From NCBI GenBank assembly GCA_000754445.1, contig JNSD01000013.1:124001-188000 (forward strand): a stretch of DNA of 64,000 nucleotides, written 5' to 3'. Shown in pieces: positions 44,801-54,254 of this stretch. The translations under genes were made by a program, and so were the position numbers. Position 1 is the stretch's first letter, and the number at the start of each line of letters is the position of its first letter. The stretch comes from an actinobacterium acMicro-4. Its GTDB lineage: Bacteria; Actinomycetota; Actinomycetes; Actinomycetales; Microbacteriaceae. The notes beneath the pieces were generated by a model. It made no database searches and had not been told where the DNA came from. It saw only the letters and a program-made list of their open reading frames with translations.

Positions 44801-45711
44801 CTCAGCTGACAATGCGTACCTTCCACACCGGTGGTTCTGCCTCCGCAGCTGACATCACCCAGGGTCTGCCCCGGGTGACCGAGCTTTTCGAGGCCCGCAC
44901 CCCGAAGGGGTCGAGCCCGATTTGTGAGGCAAACGGACGCATCTCTGTGGAAGAAACCGACACCCAATACAAGGTCATTCTGACCCCAGACAACGGTGAC
45001 GAGCCTGTTCCGCACACGGTCTCCAAGAGAATGACTCTCCTGGTTACTGATGGACAGAGTGTTGAACTTGGCCAGCAGATCCACGAGGGTCTTCTTGACC
45101 CCAAGGATGTTCTTCGCGTCAAGGGCGTGCGTGCTGTTCAGCAGCACCTCGTCGATGGCGTTCAGGGCGTGTATGGCTCACAGGGTGTGCCCATTCACGA
45201 CAAGCACATCGAGGTCATCGTTCGTCAGATGCTGCGGAAGGTCACCGTGGTAGACCACGGCGAGACCAACCTGCTTCCTGGTGAGCTTGTCGACCGCGGT
45301 CGCTACAACACCCTCAACCGTGAGGCACTCGGCGAGGGCAAGAAGACTGCCTCCGCGCGTCAGGAAGTCATGGGAATCACCAAGGCATCCTTGGCCACCG
45401 AGTCCTGGTTGTCTGCAGCGTCTTTCCAAGAGACCACTCGTGTTCTCACCGAAGCAGCGATGCAGGGTAAGAGCGACCCGCTGGTGGGACTCAAGGAAAA
45501 TGTCATCATCGGAAAGCTCATCCCGGCTGGAACCGGCCTGGGTGCATACCGCAACGTCACGGTGGAGCCCACCGAAGCGGCTCGTGCCGAGCACTACCCG
45601 GCCAGGCTCTTTGCCGCTGACGATGCGTTTGGTGCAACCGATGACCTCTCGTTTGTGGATTTTGAATCCTTTAGCTCCGAAGACTCAGGCTCTGAAGGCG
45701 GCTACAAGTAA
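41830..45711 (+). CDS. rpoC: RNA polymerase beta-prime subunit
   Basis: 1293 residues from a GTG. The N-terminal zinc finger is CACGK...CERCGVEV, the catalytic magnesium motif is [16 protein letters not shown], and the bridge helix and trigger loop lie around 1000 ([16 protein letters not shown]). A second zinc site is C-x-n-CAACYG. The linker after the zinc finger (about 140-220) is rich in Lys/Glu coiled coil, typical of actinobacterial beta-prime. A strong terminator follows. Confidence 0.99.
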   Translation: MLEATTFEALRIGLATSEHIRGWSYGEVKKPETINYRTLKPEKDGLFGEQIFGPSRDWECACGKYKRVRFKGIVCERCGVEVTKSSVRRERMGHIELAAPVTHIWYFKGVPSRLGYLLDMAPKDLEKVIYFAAYMIINVDVDARHREMPELEKELQLEIKQLEKERDALISDRMTVLEKELAELEANSAKADQKRKADDAGKKEMASVRKNFDDDIAHLERVWEDFRSLKVGDLRAEDAVFQDMQDRYGMFFDAHMGAEAIRQRLLDFDLVSGGEKLHDEIANGKGQRKIRAIKRLKVVNAFLQTGASPASMVLEVVPVIPPELRPMVQLDGGRFATSDLNDLYRRVINRNNRLRRLLDLGAPEIIVNNEKRMLQEAVDALFDNGRRGRPVTGTGNRALKSLSDMLKGKQGRFRQNLLGKRVDYSGRSVIVVGPQLKLHQCGLPKIMALELFKPFVIKRLMDLGHSSNIKNAKRMVERSRPEVWDVLEEIIRERPVLLNRAPTLHRLGIQAFEPQLVEGKAIQLHPLVCAAFNADFDGDQMAVHLPLSVEAQAEARILMLASNNILKPSDGRPVTVPTQDMIIGLHHLTTLKEGAIGEGRAFSSIAEAIMAMDQHSLGLNAKIKIRIASLHLKDAPAGFVQGSSVIHETTLGRALFNELLPADYPWVEAVADKPMISSIVNDLAERYPKVAVAETLDRVKDAGFYWATRSGVTVALSDVLTPKHKKDIVAKYEKLAAKIQSQYDKGLISDVERRRELVEVWSACTKEVNDEMRASFPEDNTINRMVTSGARGNWLQVGNIAGMRGLVSNPRGEVIARPIISSYREGLSVAEYFIATHGARKGLADTALRTADSGYLTRRLVDVAQDVIIRGADCGTSKGITFTIAVKDSEGAWVRANNAENTVYARNLAADATTDKGKVIAEAGSDVGDVLINELVSAGVREITVRSVLTCEAAVGVCAACYGRSLASGIAVDLGEAVGIIAAQSIGEPGTQLTMRTFHTGGSASAADITQGLPRVTELFEARTPKGSSPICEANGRISVEETDTQYKVILTPDNGDEPVPHTVSKRMTLLVTDGQSVELGQQIHEGLLDPKDVLRVKGVRAVQQHLVDGVQGVYGSQGVPIHDKHIEVIVRQMLRKVTVVDHGETNLLPGELVDRGRYNTLNREALGEGKKTASARQEVMGITKASLATESWLSAASFQETTRVLTEAAMQGKSDPLVGLKENVIIGKLIPAGTGLGAYRNVTVEPTEAARAEHYPARLFAADDAFGATDDLSFVDFESFSSEDSGSEGGYK

Positions 45712-45727
45712 CCACAGCACGAACTGC

Positions 45728-45758
45728 AAGAAGGGGCCAGGTTAACTGGCCCCTTCTT
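45728..45758 (+). terminator. Terminator of the rpoBC operon
   Basis: A perfect 13-bp stem (AAGAAGGGGCCAG with CTGGCCCCTTCTT) and a 5-nt loop GTTAA, 17 nt past the rpoC stop, followed by CGTGTCT. Confidence 0.85.
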
Positions 45759-45800
45759 CGTGTCTGGGGATAACCACGGCGCTCTGGTTCCAGAGCTGCC

Positions 45801-45806
45801 TAGCCT
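45801..45806 (+). promoter_or_regulatory. -10 element TAGCCT of the prepilin peptidase gene
   Basis: TAGCCT ends 6 nt before the ATG; leaderless geometry. Confidence 0.5.
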
Positions 45807-45812
45807 CGGGGA

Positions 45813-46286
45813 ATGATTCTTGAGGGCGTCGTTGTTATCATGCACCTGGGTGTGGGGATCGCGGGGCTCTTGCTCTCGCGGATAGATCTTCTGGAGCACC
45901 GATTGCCAAACCGCGGGACTGGCTCTCTGGCTGTTGGTCTGGGGATTCTGGCTGTAGTGGCGGGTGATTCAGGGCGAGTGCAGAGCGCTCTGCTGGCTGG
46001 AGCTGTGAGTGCCGGGGTCTTTGCCCTCGCTGCTGCCCTACCCTCGCATGCGCTTGGCTGGGGTGATGTAAAACTGCAGGGAGGACTGGGTTTTTACCTG
46101 GGTTTTCTTGATTCGCGACTTGTGCTCGTCCAGTGCGTAATGGCAATCCTTGTTGGCGGAGTGGTGGCGCTGATCGGGATTCTGCGGAAAAGCCATGGGG
46201 CACGCGATCCCATTGCCTTTGGCCCCTCGCTGGTGGCAGGTGTTGCATTAGCCGTGATTGCCGGAAAATATGCGGAAATCATTTGA
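45813..46286 (+). CDS. Type IV prepilin peptidase-like membrane protease (A24)
   Basis: 157 residues, five or six membrane helices. Both catalytic aspartate contexts of the A24 family are present: SRIDLLEHRLPN (first Asp) and GWGDVKLQGGLGFYLG (GxGDxK motif, second Asp). The N-methyltransferase domain of full PilD is missing, as in short actinobacterial versions. No pilin or tad/flp genes are adjacent. It sits between the rpoBC terminator and the str operon promoter. Confidence 0.85.
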   Translation: MILEGVVVIMHLGVGIAGLLLSRIDLLEHRLPNRGTGSLAVGLGILAVVAGDSGRVQSALLAGAVSAGVFALAAALPSHALGWGDVKLQGGLGFYLGFLDSRLVLVQCVMAILVGGVVALIGILRKSHGARDPIAFGPSLVAGVALAVIAGKYAEII

Positions 46287-46311
46287 CCCAGGGCTTTTTG
46301 GCCATTAGTCT
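46283..46311 (+). promoter_or_regulatory. str operon promoter (rpsL)
   Basis: -35 TTGACC and -10 TAGTCT with a 17-nt spacer, overlapping the end of the prepilin peptidase gene. Predicted start near 46318, leaving about a 248-nt leader before rpsL. Confidence 0.7.
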
Positions 46312-46349
46312 TGGAATTTGTGTGTGCGATGGCACGCCCGTCTGTGTTC

Positions 46350-46473
46350 CCCAGTGTGGGAAGACATGACACGGGTCATCACTTCCACATTGGGTTGTGG
46401 GCGAAACCAGCGGAAACACTGGCAAGCCGGCCCCCACGGCATACCAAGCGCAGGTGCGAAAGCACAGCTTGGT
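46350..46473 (+). promoter_or_regulatory. Structured leader of the str operon
   Basis: Two hairpins can be drawn by eye. At 46350-46394, CCCAGTGTGGGAAG pairs imperfectly with CTTCCACATTGGG and encloses an inner ATGAC/GTCAT stem. At 46443-46473, ACCAAGC pairs with GCTTGGT and encloses GTGC-GAAA-GCAC with a GNRA tetraloop. They could be sites for ribosomal-protein autoregulation. No open reading frame here looks real; no known riboswitch is recognised. Confidence 0.5.
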
Positions 46474-46565
46474 GCGATGTCGCTGGGTGGTGGAGAAGTA
46501 ACCAACACCATCCAGTAACCACCGTCAATGAGCTGTCACCGTGCAGCACAAATAAGGAGTGAACT

Positions 46566-46940
46566 GTGCCAACGATTCAACAGTTGGTCCGTAAGGGACG
46601 TAAGCCCAAGGTCCAGAAGACCAAGGCGCCTGCCCTGAAGGCCAACCCCCAACAGCGCGGCGTATGCACCCGTGTGTACACCACGACCCCCAAGAAGCCG
46701 AACTCGGCTCTGCGCAAGGTCGCCCGTGTGAAGCTCTCCAACGGTACTGAAGTGACCGCCTACATCCCCGGTGAGGGCCACAACCTCCAGGAGCACTCGA
46801 TGGTGCTCGTTCGTGGTGGTCGTGTGAAGGACCTCCCCGGTGTCCGTTACAAGATTGTTCGTGGCGCTCTTGACACCCAGGCCGTGAAGAACCGTAAGCA
46901 GGCTCGTAGCCTCTACGGAGCGAAGAAGGATAAGAAATAA
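46566..46940 (+). CDS. rpsL: 30S ribosomal protein uS12
   Basis: 124 residues, GTG start with AAGGAG upstream. The decoding-centre loop [18 protein letters not shown] retains the lysine whose mutation gives streptomycin resistance, and [18 protein letters not shown] is the second loop, with [10 protein letters not shown]. First gene of the str operon; its stop shares one base with the rpsG start (TAATG). Confidence 0.99.
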   Translation: MPTIQQLVRKGRKPKVQKTKAPALKANPQQRGVCTRVYTTTPKKPNSALRKVARVKLSNGTEVTAYIPGEGHNLQEHSMVLVRGGRVKDLPGVRYKIVRGALDTQAVKNRKQARSLYGAKKDKK

Positions 46941-47410
46941 TGCCTCGTAAAGGTCCCGCTCCTAAGCGCCCCGTTATTGCTGACCCCGTTTACGGGGCTC
47001 CCATTGTCTCTCAGCTCGTGAACAAGATCCTTGTTCAGGGCAAGAAGGGCCTCGCCGAGCGCATCGTTTACGGTGCTCTCGAAGGTGTTGCGTCGAAGAG
47101 CGGCCAGGAACCCGTCATCGTCTTGAAGAAGGCGTTGGACAACGTTCGTCCAACCCTCGAGGTGCGCTCGCGCCGCGTGGGTGGATCCACCTACCAGGTG
47201 CCCGTTGAGGTCAAGCCTCACCGTGCGAACACCCTCGCCCTGCGCTGGTTGACCAGCTACGCCAAGGCTCGTCGTGAAAAGACGATGACCGAGCGTCTCA
47301 CCAACGAAATTCTTGATGCATCCAACGGCCTTGGTGCCGCTGTGAAGCGTCGTGAAGACACCCACAAGATGGCTGAGTCCAACAAGGCCTTCGCCCACTA
47401 CCGCTGGTAG
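46940..47410 (+). CDS. rpsG: 30S ribosomal protein uS7
   Basis: 156 residues: [20 protein letters not shown], then the helix-rich body with [20 protein letters not shown] and the beta arm [15 protein letters not shown]. It nucleates folding of the 30S head. S7 is the autoregulator of this operon in E. coli; whether that holds here is unknown. Confidence 0.99.
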   Translation: MPRKGPAPKRPVIADPVYGAPIVSQLVNKILVQGKKGLAERIVYGALEGVASKSGQEPVIVLKKALDNVRPTLEVRSRRVGGSTYQVPVEVKPHRANTLALRWLTSYAKARREKTMTERLTNEILDASNGLGAAVKRREDTHKMAESNKAFAHYRW

Positions 47411-47458
47411 GACACGGCTTCACGCTGACCCCCACCACCTAATCTCCGGAGGAACACT

Positions 47459-49573
47459 GTGGCACTTGACGTGCTAACCGACCTGAACAAGGTCCGCAAC
47501 ATTGGCATCATGGCTCACATCGATGCGGGAAAGACCACGACGACAGAGCGCATTCTGTTTTACACGGGTATTTCCCACAAGATCGGCGAGGTCCACGATG
47601 GCGCAGCCACCATGGACTGGATGGCTCAAGAGCAGGAACGCGGCATCACGATTACTTCGGCTGCCACCACCTGCTTCTGGGACAACCACCAGATCAACAT
47701 CATTGACACCCCCGGCCACGTGGACTTCACCGTTGAGGTGGAGCGTAGCCTTCGTGTTCTCGATGGCGCTGTTGCAGTGTTCGATGGCAAGGAAGGTGTG
47801 GAGCCACAGTCTGAGACTGTGTGGCGCCAGGCCGACAAGTACAACGTCCCTCGCATCTGCTTTGTCAACAAAATGGACAAGCTGGGTGCTGACTTTTACT
47901 ACACAGTCGACACCATCATCAAGCGCCTCGGCGCGAAGCCTCTGGTCATTCAGTTGCCCATTGGTTTTGAGTCGACTTTCGTCGGCGTTATCGATCTCGT
48001 GGAGATGAAGGCCATCGTGTGGCCCGGTGACTCCAAGGGTGATGTGACCTTGGGTGCCGAGTACATCGTTCAGGAGATCCCCGCCGACATGCAGGCTAAG
48101 GCCGAGGAATACCGCGCGAAGCTCATCGAGGGCGTCGCTGACGCTAACGAAGAGCTTCTCGAGAAGTTCTTGAGCGGTGAAGAAATCAGCATTGCAGAAA
48201 TCAAGGCCGGCATCCGCCAGCTGACGATTGCCGGTGCTGCCTACCCCGTGCTCTGTGGTTCGTCGTTCAAGAACCGCGGTGTCCAGCCGATGCTGGACGC
48301 TGTTGTTGCCTACCTTCCCTCTCCGGTTGACGTCCCTGACGTTGAAGGACACGATGTTCGTGACGCAGAGAAGATCGTGGTGCGCAAGCCTTCCTCCGCA
48401 GAGCCCTTCTCGGCCCTCGCGTTCAAGGTTGCGGTGCACCCCTTCTTTGGTCGCCTGACCTACATCCGCGTCTACTCCGGTGGTATCGATTCTGGTGCCC
48501 AGGTCATCAACTCCACCAAGGACAAGAAGGAGCGCATCGGAAAGATCTTCCAGATGCACGCCAACAAGGAAAACCCCGTGGACAGCGTGTCCGCTGGACA
48601 CATCTACGCCGTTATTGGCTTGAAGGACACCACGACCGGAGACACTCTGTGTGACCCCACTCACCCGGTAGTTCTCGAGTCGATGTCCTTCCCCGAGCCC
48701 GTTATTGAGGTGGCCATCGAGCCCAAGACCAAGGCTGACCAGGAGAAACTCTCCTTGGCCATCCAGAAGCTGGCTGAAGAAGACCCCACGTTCCGCACTG
48801 AGCAGAACCAGGAAACAGGCCAGACCGTCATCAAGGGTATGGGTGAGCTTCACCTCGACATCCTCGTTGACCGTATGAAGCGCGAATTCAACGTCGAGGC
48901 CAACGTGGGTAAGCCCCAGGTGGCCTACCGCGAGACCATTCGTAAGTTGGTTGAGAAGGTCGACTACACCCACAAGAAGCAGACCGGTGGTTCTGGTCAG
49001 TTCGCGAAGGTGCAGATCAACCTCGAGCCCATGGACATCACGGGTGAGACCATGTACGAATTTGATAACCAAGTCACCGGTGGTCGTATTCCTCGTGAAT
49101 ACATCCCCTCGGTGGATGCTGGAATTCAGGACGCGATGCAGGTGGGCGTTCTGGCGGGCTACCCAACCGTCGGTGTCAAAGCGACACTGCTGGATGGGCA
49201 GTACCACGACGTCGACTCATCTGAGATGGCGTTCAAGATTGCTGGATCGATGGTCTATAAAGAGGCCGCCAGGAAGGCAAATCCTGTTCTGCTCGAGCCG
49301 TTGATGGCTGTCGAGGTGCGGACCCCAGAGGAATACATGGGCGATGTCATCGGTGACCTCAACTCCAGGCGCGGGCAGATCCAGAGCATGGAGGACGCGA
49401 CCGGTGTTAAGGTTGTTCGCGCACTCGTGCCGCTCTCGGAAATGTTCGGATATGTGGGTGACCTGAGGTCGAAGACCTCTGGTCGCGCCGTGTACTCGAT
49501 GACTTTCGAGACGTACTCTGAAGTCCCGAAGGCTGTGGCCGACGAGATTATTCAGAAGGGCAAGGGCGACTAA
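47459..49573 (+). CDS. fusA: Elongation factor G
   Basis: 704 residues, GTG start after CCGGAGGA. GTPase motifs: G1 AHIDAGKTT, switch [12 protein letters not shown]4 [10 protein letters not shown]. Domain IV begins near [20 protein letters not shown] and ends with a normal C-terminus ([14 protein letters not shown]). Catalyses ribosome translocation. It follows rpsG by 48 nt. Confidence 0.99.
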   Translation: MALDVLTDLNKVRNIGIMAHIDAGKTTTTERILFYTGISHKIGEVHDGAATMDWMAQEQERGITITSAATTCFWDNHQINIIDTPGHVDFTVEVERSLRVLDGAVAVFDGKEGVEPQSETVWRQADKYNVPRICFVNKMDKLGADFYYTVDTIIKRLGAKPLVIQLPIGFESTFVGVIDLVEMKAIVWPGDSKGDVTLGAEYIVQEIPADMQAKAEEYRAKLIEGVADANEELLEKFLSGEEISIAEIKAGIRQLTIAGAAYPVLCGSSFKNRGVQPMLDAVVAYLPSPVDVPDVEGHDVRDAEKIVVRKPSSAEPFSALAFKVAVHPFFGRLTYIRVYSGGIDSGAQVINSTKDKKERIGKIFQMHANKENPVDSVSAGHIYAVIGLKDTTTGDTLCDPTHPVVLESMSFPEPVIEVAIEPKTKADQEKLSLAIQKLAEEDPTFRTEQNQETGQTVIKGMGELHLDILVDRMKREFNVEANVGKPQVAYRETIRKLVEKVDYTHKKQTGGSGQFAKVQINLEPMDITGETMYEFDNQVTGGRIPREYIPSVDAGIQDAMQVGVLAGYPTVGVKATLLDGQYHDVDSSEMAFKIAGSMVYKEAARKANPVLLEPLMAVEVRTPEEYMGDVIGDLNSRRGQIQSMEDATGVKVVRALVPLSEMFGYVGDLRSKTSGRAVYSMTFETYSEVPKAVADEIIQKGKGD

Positions 49574-49670
49574 GCCCAACGAATAGGCTCGCCTGGCCTG
49601 CAACAACAAGACAAGTAACCAAGAATCTGGGCCCGCAAAGTTCAGATCAACAGTCCCGAGGAGGACCATA

Positions 49671-50864
49671 GTGGCTAAGGCCAAGTTCGAGCGGACCAAA
49701 CCGCACGTCAACATCGGTACGATCGGTCACGTCGACCACGGCAAGACCACTCTTACCGCTGCTATTTCCAAGGTGCTCGCAGACCGTCACCCCTCAGCAG
49801 TCAACGTGGTACGCGACTTCGCGTCCATCGACTCTGCTCCGGAAGAGCGTCAGCGCGGTATCACCATCAACATCTCCCACGTGGAGTATGAGACCGACAA
49901 GCGTCACTATGCACACGTTGACGCCCCCGGTCACGCCGACTACATCAAGAACATGATCACCGGTGCCGCACAGATGGACGGTGCAATCCTTGTGGTTGCC
50001 GCCACTGACGGCCCGATGGCACAGACCCGTGAGCACGTTCTGCTCGCCAAGCAGGTGGGTGTTCCTTACCTGCTCGTCGCGCTGAACAAGTCCGACATGG
50101 TCGACGACGAGGAAATCCTCGAGCTCGTCGAGGTCGAGGTTCGTGAGTTGCTCTCCAGCCAGGGCTTCGACGGCGACAACGCTCCTGTTGTTCGCGTGTC
50201 CGGTCTCAAGGCTCTCGAAGGAGATGCCGCCTGGGGTGACAAGATCATGGAGCTCATGGCCGCCGTGGACAGCAGCGTTCCAGACCCCATCCGCGACAAG
50301 GACAAGCCGTTCTTGATGCCCGTGGAGGACGTCTTCACGATCACTGGTCGTGGAACCGTTGTGACCGGCCGTGCCGAGCGTGGCACGCTGAAGATCAACT
50401 CGGATGTCGAGATTGTGGGTATTCGCCCCACGCAGAAGACGACCGTGACTGGTATTGAGATGTTCCACAAGCAGCTCGACGAGGCGTGGGCCGGCGAGAA
50501 CTGTGGTCTTCTTCTTCGCGGTACTAAGCGTGAAGACGTTGAGCGTGGCCAGGTTGTTGTTGCACCGGGTTCTGTAACCCCGCACACCAACTTCGAGGGC
50601 ACCGCCTACATCCTCTCCAAGGAAGAGGGTGGACGTCACAACCCCTTCTACACCAACTACCGTCCCCAGTTCTACTTCCGCACCACGGACGTAACCGGCG
50701 TCATCTCGCTGCCTTCTGGCACCGAGATGGTGATGCCCGGTGACACCACCGACATGACCGTTGAGCTGATTCAGCCCATCGCCATGGAGGAGGGCCTCAG
50801 CTTCGCCATCCGTGAGGGTGGACGCACTGTGGGCGCCGGAACGGTGACCAAGATCATCAAGTAG
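49671..50864 (+). CDS. tuf: Elongation factor Tu
   Basis: 397 residues, GTG start with a GAGGAGG site. G1 [10 protein letters not shown], switch [12 protein letters not shown]4 NKSDMVDD. Domain III ends [15 protein letters not shown]. Delivers aminoacyl-tRNA. The 97-nt gap after fusA could hold an additional promoter, but I could not identify one with confidence. Confidence 0.99.
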   Translation: MAKAKFERTKPHVNIGTIGHVDHGKTTLTAAISKVLADRHPSAVNVVRDFASIDSAPEERQRGITINISHVEYETDKRHYAHVDAPGHADYIKNMITGAAQMDGAILVVAATDGPMAQTREHVLLAKQVGVPYLLVALNKSDMVDDEEILELVEVEVRELLSSQGFDGDNAPVVRVSGLKALEGDAAWGDKIMELMAAVDSSVPDPIRDKDKPFLMPVEDVFTITGRGTVVTGRAERGTLKINSDVEIVGIRPTQKTTVTGIEMFHKQLDEAWAGENCGLLLRGTKREDVERGQVVVAPGSVTPHTNFEGTAYILSKEEGGRHNPFYTNYRPQFYFRTTDVTGVISLPSGTEMVMPGDTTDMTVELIQPIAMEEGLSFAIREGGRTVGAGTVTKIIK

Positions 50865-50873
50865 TTCCGCTGC

Positions 50874-50909
50874 ACGAAGGGCCCGGAGGATTTCCTCCGG
50901 GCCCTTCGT
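50874..50909 (+). terminator. Terminator of the str operon
   Basis: ACGAAGGGCCCGGAGG and CCTCCGGGCCCTTCGT form a 16-bp perfect stem with an ATTT loop, followed by CATTTAA. It is the strongest terminator in the window. Confidence 0.9.
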
Positions 50910-50944
50910 CATTTAACCGTGCGTCAATGTTGCATTATTGCTAC

Positions 50945-50960
50945 ATAGCATTTATGCTAT
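50945..50960. promoter_or_regulatory. Operator palindrome overlapping the -10 of the XRE gene
   Basis: ATAGCA-TTTA-TGCTAT is a perfect 6-bp inverted repeat that contains the -10 hexamer TATGCT (50953-50958), which ends 7 nt before the XRE ATG. This is the expected layout for autorepression by the HTH protein. Confidence 0.55.
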
Positions 50961-50965
50961 CTCTC

Positions 50966-51241
50966 ATGAGCCGACCACCCAAGGACGAGACTGCGCCGGT
51001 TGTCAATCGGATTGAGCAGGCCCGGGACACGAGAGGCCTCTCCCGTGGGGAGCTCGCCGATCTGGTGGGGGTCCACTACCAAACGATGGGCTATCTCGAG
51101 CGCGGTGAGTACAACCCCAGTCTCGAATTGGCTCTCAAAATTGCGCGAGCTCTGGAAGTTCCCTTAGAGGAGATTTTTTGGCTCGAGAACGAGCTGAAAT
51201 CTTCCACCGAGGAGACTGAGAAGACAGGACAACGTTCATGA
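50966..51241 (+). CDS. XRE-family HTH regulator (YgzD-like)
   Basis: 91 residues from MSRPPKDETAPVVNRIEQAR; an upstream in-frame start would lie over the palindromic promoter. The helix-turn-helix GLSRGELADLVGVHYQTMGY, then LERGEYNPSLELALKIARAL and PLEEIFW, matches the short YgzD/YozG type, usually in front of membrane-protein genes it controls. The stop overlaps the next ATG by ATGA. Confidence 0.88.
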   Translation: MSRPPKDETAPVVNRIEQARDTRGLSRGELADLVGVHYQTMGYLERGEYNPSLELALKIARALEVPLEEIFWLENELKSSTEETEKTGQRS

Positions 51242-51789
51242 ATCGCAAGGTATCGCTCAGCGCTATCAACGAGTGGCTCTGGCACACAACAAGCCCCAGG
51301 GAGGTGACCAAGGACCTCTCCGACACCCGATGGGACTGGCTCCGCACGCCACGAGGGTTGACCGCGGTGATCGCTTTGTCCGTGTTCATCCTTTTTGTTG
51401 CTCCGGTCATCGTGTGGTTTGTGGACGATGTGATTGGCTTCGCTCCTTTGGCCATGGTTGCCGGAGTTTTTCTTGCCTGGTTCTTGTTGCGGCGGGCGGT
51501 GAGGCTTGTTGCCGATTCTCCTGACGACGCGTTAGACGAGCGCCTGATTGGGATTAGGAATCGCACCTACCTTTCGGCTTATCGCGCTATCGGAGGCGTT
51601 CTGGGATTGATTGCCACGGCCTTGCTCTTCTGGTCCATTGTGGAGATCCGGGCCGGCTCGCCAGCTGCCACGTTTAGCCTCACCTGGCCTCAAGCGAACG
51701 CCATCGTGTGGTTTGTCTTCGCCCAAATAATGCTGATGCCATCTCTCACCCTTGCGGTGGGACTTCGCCGACGAAAGGTTCAACTATGA
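51238..51789 (+). CDS. Four-helix membrane protein, unknown function
   Basis: 183 residues: a soluble start (VSLSAINEWLWHTTSPREVT), then four membrane helices (about 42-62, 68-86, 115-138, 150-172). A cytosolic loop DALDERLIGIRNRTYLSAYR recalls the DUF2178-like proteins paired with YozG-type HTH regulators. I do not recognise a named family with certainty. It is translationally coupled on both sides (ATGA overlaps). Confidence 0.72.
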   Translation: MNRKVSLSAINEWLWHTTSPREVTKDLSDTRWDWLRTPRGLTAVIALSVFILFVAPVIVWFVDDVIGFAPLAMVAGVFLAWFLLRRAVRLVADSPDDALDERLIGIRNRTYLSAYRAIGGVLGLIATALLFWSIVEIRAGSPAATFSLTWPQANAIVWFVFAQIMLMPSLTLAVGLRRRKVQL

Positions 51790-52958
51790 CTCAGACAACC
51801 CGCGACATTGCTCCCGACGTTCTGCGCGGATTCGCACTCTGGGGGATCATCCTGGTCAATGTCGCCTACTTTTCCACTTCCGTGGACTCTGGTGTGACGG
51901 CAGAGGGCGTTCAGAGTGCGGGCGACGCCGTTGCGGCTTTCCTGGTGTTTGTCTTCGGCCAGGGCAAGTTCTATCTGATCTTCTCGTTCCTCTTCGGATA
52001 CAGCGCTCACTATGTGTTGGGTAACCAAGAGACTGGGAGGACCCGCTGGGTCACCCGATCCGTGGGCCTAATTGCTTTGGGCTTAGCTCATGCCAGCCTG
52101 CTGTTTATCGGGGACATTCTCTTTCTCTACGGAATCCTCGCTCTGCTTCTGCTCGCTTTCTATGGTCGAACTCGCACGACGATTGTTCGATGGATGGGGT
52201 GGGTATACGGAATCTTCGTGGCAGTGTTGGCGGCCTTGGTCGCTTTGACGTGGTTGAGCGAGAACCAAGGGTTTACGGATACTACGCCGCCCTCGGCCGC
52301 TGGAGCGGCCTATGGCGAGGCGGTTGCCAACGGTAGTTTCCTGCAGGCGATCCCCGCACGGTGGGCACTCTGGTCAGAAGAAGCGGTCTTCCTAATTTTG
52401 TTCCAAGCCACCTTGACCTTTGTCGCCCTCCTTGCCGGCATCTTGGCCGCTCGGTCACAAGCTCTGTCCCCCGGGAGTGTGACCCCGGCGACACTTCGTG
52501 CGATGACGATCTGGGGATGGGGTTTGGGGCTTGGCCTTCAGGTTCTCTTTGGAGGGATCTGGCTCGGCAACCTGGTATCGGCCTCACCTACTGCCACCTC
52601 CGAACTCCTGGGACTCCTTGGAGGCTTTATTACTGCCCCGCTTTTGAGCATGGGTTATCTGGGCACCATGATCTGGCTCATCAGGACTCGCCCACAAGCC
52701 CTGGGTTGGCTGGGATCCATGGGACGAATGTCCTTGACCGTGTATTTGTCGCAGTCACTCCTTCTGAGCCTGATTTTTGGGGCCTGGGGTTTGGGCCTCT
52801 ACCAGGAGGTCCCCTATTGGTCAGCGGTCCTGATCAGCCTGGGAGTGACGGCTGTTCTGGCTGGTTTTGCCGGCCTATGGCTCTCTCGGTTCCGCCAGGG
52901 ACCGATGGAGAAGCTGCTCACATCGTGGTCGAAAATCTTTGTGCGGACCACGCATTAA
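51786..52958 (+). CDS. DUF418 multi-pass membrane protein
   Basis: 390 residues from MTQTTRDIAPDVLRGFALWG, the DUF418 hallmark (LRGFALxGIxLVN). About ten membrane helices. Family members (YeiB-like) are uncharacterised; some are near stress or cell-envelope genes. The final LGWLGSMGRMSLTVYLSQSL is the second conserved block. It ends the XRE cassette. No terminator follows; the next stretch is the S10 operon promoter and leader. Confidence 0.88.
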   Translation: MTQTTRDIAPDVLRGFALWGIILVNVAYFSTSVDSGVTAEGVQSAGDAVAAFLVFVFGQGKFYLIFSFLFGYSAHYVLGNQETGRTRWVTRSVGLIALGLAHASLLFIGDILFLYGILALLLLAFYGRTRTTIVRWMGWVYGIFVAVLAALVALTWLSENQGFTDTTPPSAAGAAYGEAVANGSFLQAIPARWALWSEEAVFLILFQATLTFVALLAGILAARSQALSPGSVTPATLRAMTIWGWGLGLGLQVLFGGIWLGNLVSASPTATSELLGLLGGFITAPLLSMGYLGTMIWLIRTRPQALGWLGSMGRMSLTVYLSQSLLLSLIFGAWGLGLYQEVPYWSAVLISLGVTAVLAGFAGLWLSRFRQGPMEKLLTSWSKIFVRTTH

Positions 52959-53281
52959 TTTCCGACACGCCCGGGTTGCACTAAATGCAGGGCTGTGGCA
53001 TAGTTTGTGAGGTTCAATACGCACTTCATTCGTGGGGTGCTCACTGCCAGGTAGTGCATAGGATTGCGACTTCGCAAGAGCTCTAGGCCGCGGGTAGCAG
53101 AACACAACGTCATCGACGGACCCGCTTCGCAAGCCTTGGTTTGTGTGTTGGAGAGTGCCCCTGGGGCCAACCGAAGTGTGTTGATAGAAAAACAGTGGTG
53201 TGTGCCACTCGGTGCGAAAGCGCCGGGTTGCCTGAAGTGTGCAGGGCGAGAGTTCTGTGCGAGTGAGAGAAAGAGAAAACC
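52959..53281 (+). promoter_or_regulatory. S10 operon promoter and long leader
   Basis: A 323-nt gap with no convincing gene. The promoter is -35 TTGCAC (52976-52981) and -10 TAGTTT (53001-53006), spacer 19 nt, predicting a leader of about 270 nt. The leader shows hairpins TTGCG-ACTT-CGCAA (53064-53077), CACT-N7-AGTG (53042-53056) and GGTGC-GAAA-GCGCC (53211-53224, G.U-paired stem with a GNRA loop). The last shares an 11-mer with the str leader. Possible ribosomal-protein autoregulation site. Confidence 0.55.
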
Positions 53282-53590
53282 ATGGCGGGACAAAAAATCC
53301 GCATTCGACTGAAGTCGTATGACCACGCAGGTCTCGACGTTTCAGCCCGAAAGATTGTTGACACGGTTACCCGTGCCGGAGCCACTGTTGTGGGTCCCGT
53401 TCCGCTTCCGACGGACAAGGACGTGGTTGCTGTGATCCGCTCACCGCACAAGTACAAGGACTCGCGCGAGCACTTCGAGAAGCGCACCCACAAGCGTCTC
53501 ATCGACATCATTGACCCCACCCCCAAAGCGGTGGACTCCTTGATGCGTTTGGACTTGCCCGCTGATGTCAACATCGAAATCAAGCTTTAA
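53282..53590 (+). CDS. rpsJ: 30S ribosomal protein uS10
   Basis: 102 residues: [20 protein letters not shown] and [20 protein letters not shown] are diagnostic. First gene of an operon of 16 ribosomal genes in the order S10-L3-L4-L23-L2-S19-L22-S3-L16-L29-S17, then the spc set. It starts with GAGAAAGAGAAAACC before the ATG. Confidence 0.99.
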   Translation: MAGQKIRIRLKSYDHAGLDVSARKIVDTVTRAGATVVGPVPLPTDKDVVAVIRSPHKYKDSREHFEKRTHKRLIDIIDPTPKAVDSLMRLDLPADVNIEIKL

Positions 53591-53601
53591 GGAAATAGAC
53601 C

Positions 53602-54252
53602 ATGTCGACTGTGACTACAACTAAAGGTGTACTGGGCATCAAGCTCGGTATGACCCAGGTCTGGGATGCGAACAATCGCTTCATCCCTGTGACCGTGGTT
53701 CAGGTTGCCCCCAACGTCGTGACCCAGATCCGCACGATGGAGAAAGACGGCTATGAGGCCGTCCAGGTCGCGAGCGGTCAGATTGACCCCCGCAAGGTGA
53801 CTAACCCTCTGAAGGGCCACTTTGAGAAGGCTGGCGTTACTCCTCGCCGCCACGTCACCGAGATCCGCACGAGTGATGCTTCCAGCTACGAAGTGGGCCA
53901 GGAAATCAATGCCACCGTTTTTGAAGCCGGTGCACTTGTTGATGTCATGGGCACCAGCAAGGGTAAAGGTTTCGCCGGTGTCATGAAGCGCCACAACTTC
54001 AAGGGTGTTTCTGCCTCTCACGGTTCGCACCGTAATCACCGTAAGCCAGGCTCCATCGGTGCCTCGTCGACCCCCTCACGCGTGTTCAAGGGCATGCGGA
54101 TGGCCGGTCGCATGGGTGGCGAGCGGGTCACCGTGATGAACCTCGTTGTTCACGCGGTCGACGCTGAGCGTGGCTTGCTCCTGATCAAGGGCGCCGTCCC
54201 CGGCGCCAAGGGTCGTTTGGTTTTTGTTCGTAACGCCAGGAAGGCACCCTAA
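53602..54252 (+). CDS. rplC: 50S ribosomal protein uL3
   Basis: 216 residues: [20 protein letters not shown] and the extended loop [29 protein letters not shown]. It binds near the peptidyl transferase centre and helps initiate 50S assembly. 11 nt after rpsJ. Confidence 0.99.
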   Translation: MSTVTTTKGVLGIKLGMTQVWDANNRFIPVTVVQVAPNVVTQIRTMEKDGYEAVQVASGQIDPRKVTNPLKGHFEKAGVTPRRHVTEIRTSDASSYEVGQEINATVFEAGALVDVMGTSKGKGFAGVMKRHNFKGVSASHGSHRNHRKPGSIGASSTPSRVFKGMRMAGRMGGERVTVMNLVVHAVDAERGLLLIKGAVPGAKGRLVFVRNARKAP

Positions 54253-54254
54253 CC

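Noticed and set aside
46311-46562. 83-codon plus-strand open frame in the str leader
   Set aside because: No ribosome-binding site, Cys/His/Trp-rich random-looking translation, lies within predicted hairpins.
46287-46565. Possible known ncRNA (SRP RNA, RNase P, tmRNA) in the str leader
   Set aside because: None of the diagnostic conserved segments (GGAAGGAAGCAGCC-like loop, GAGGAAAGTCC, tag sequence) is present; treated as an mRNA leader.
47474-49207. 577-codon open frame opposite fusA, and similar long frames opposite rpoB, tuf and clpC
   Set aside because: Codon-bias artefacts of highly expressed genes; no starts with ribosome-binding sites and low-complexity Val/Leu/His-rich translations.
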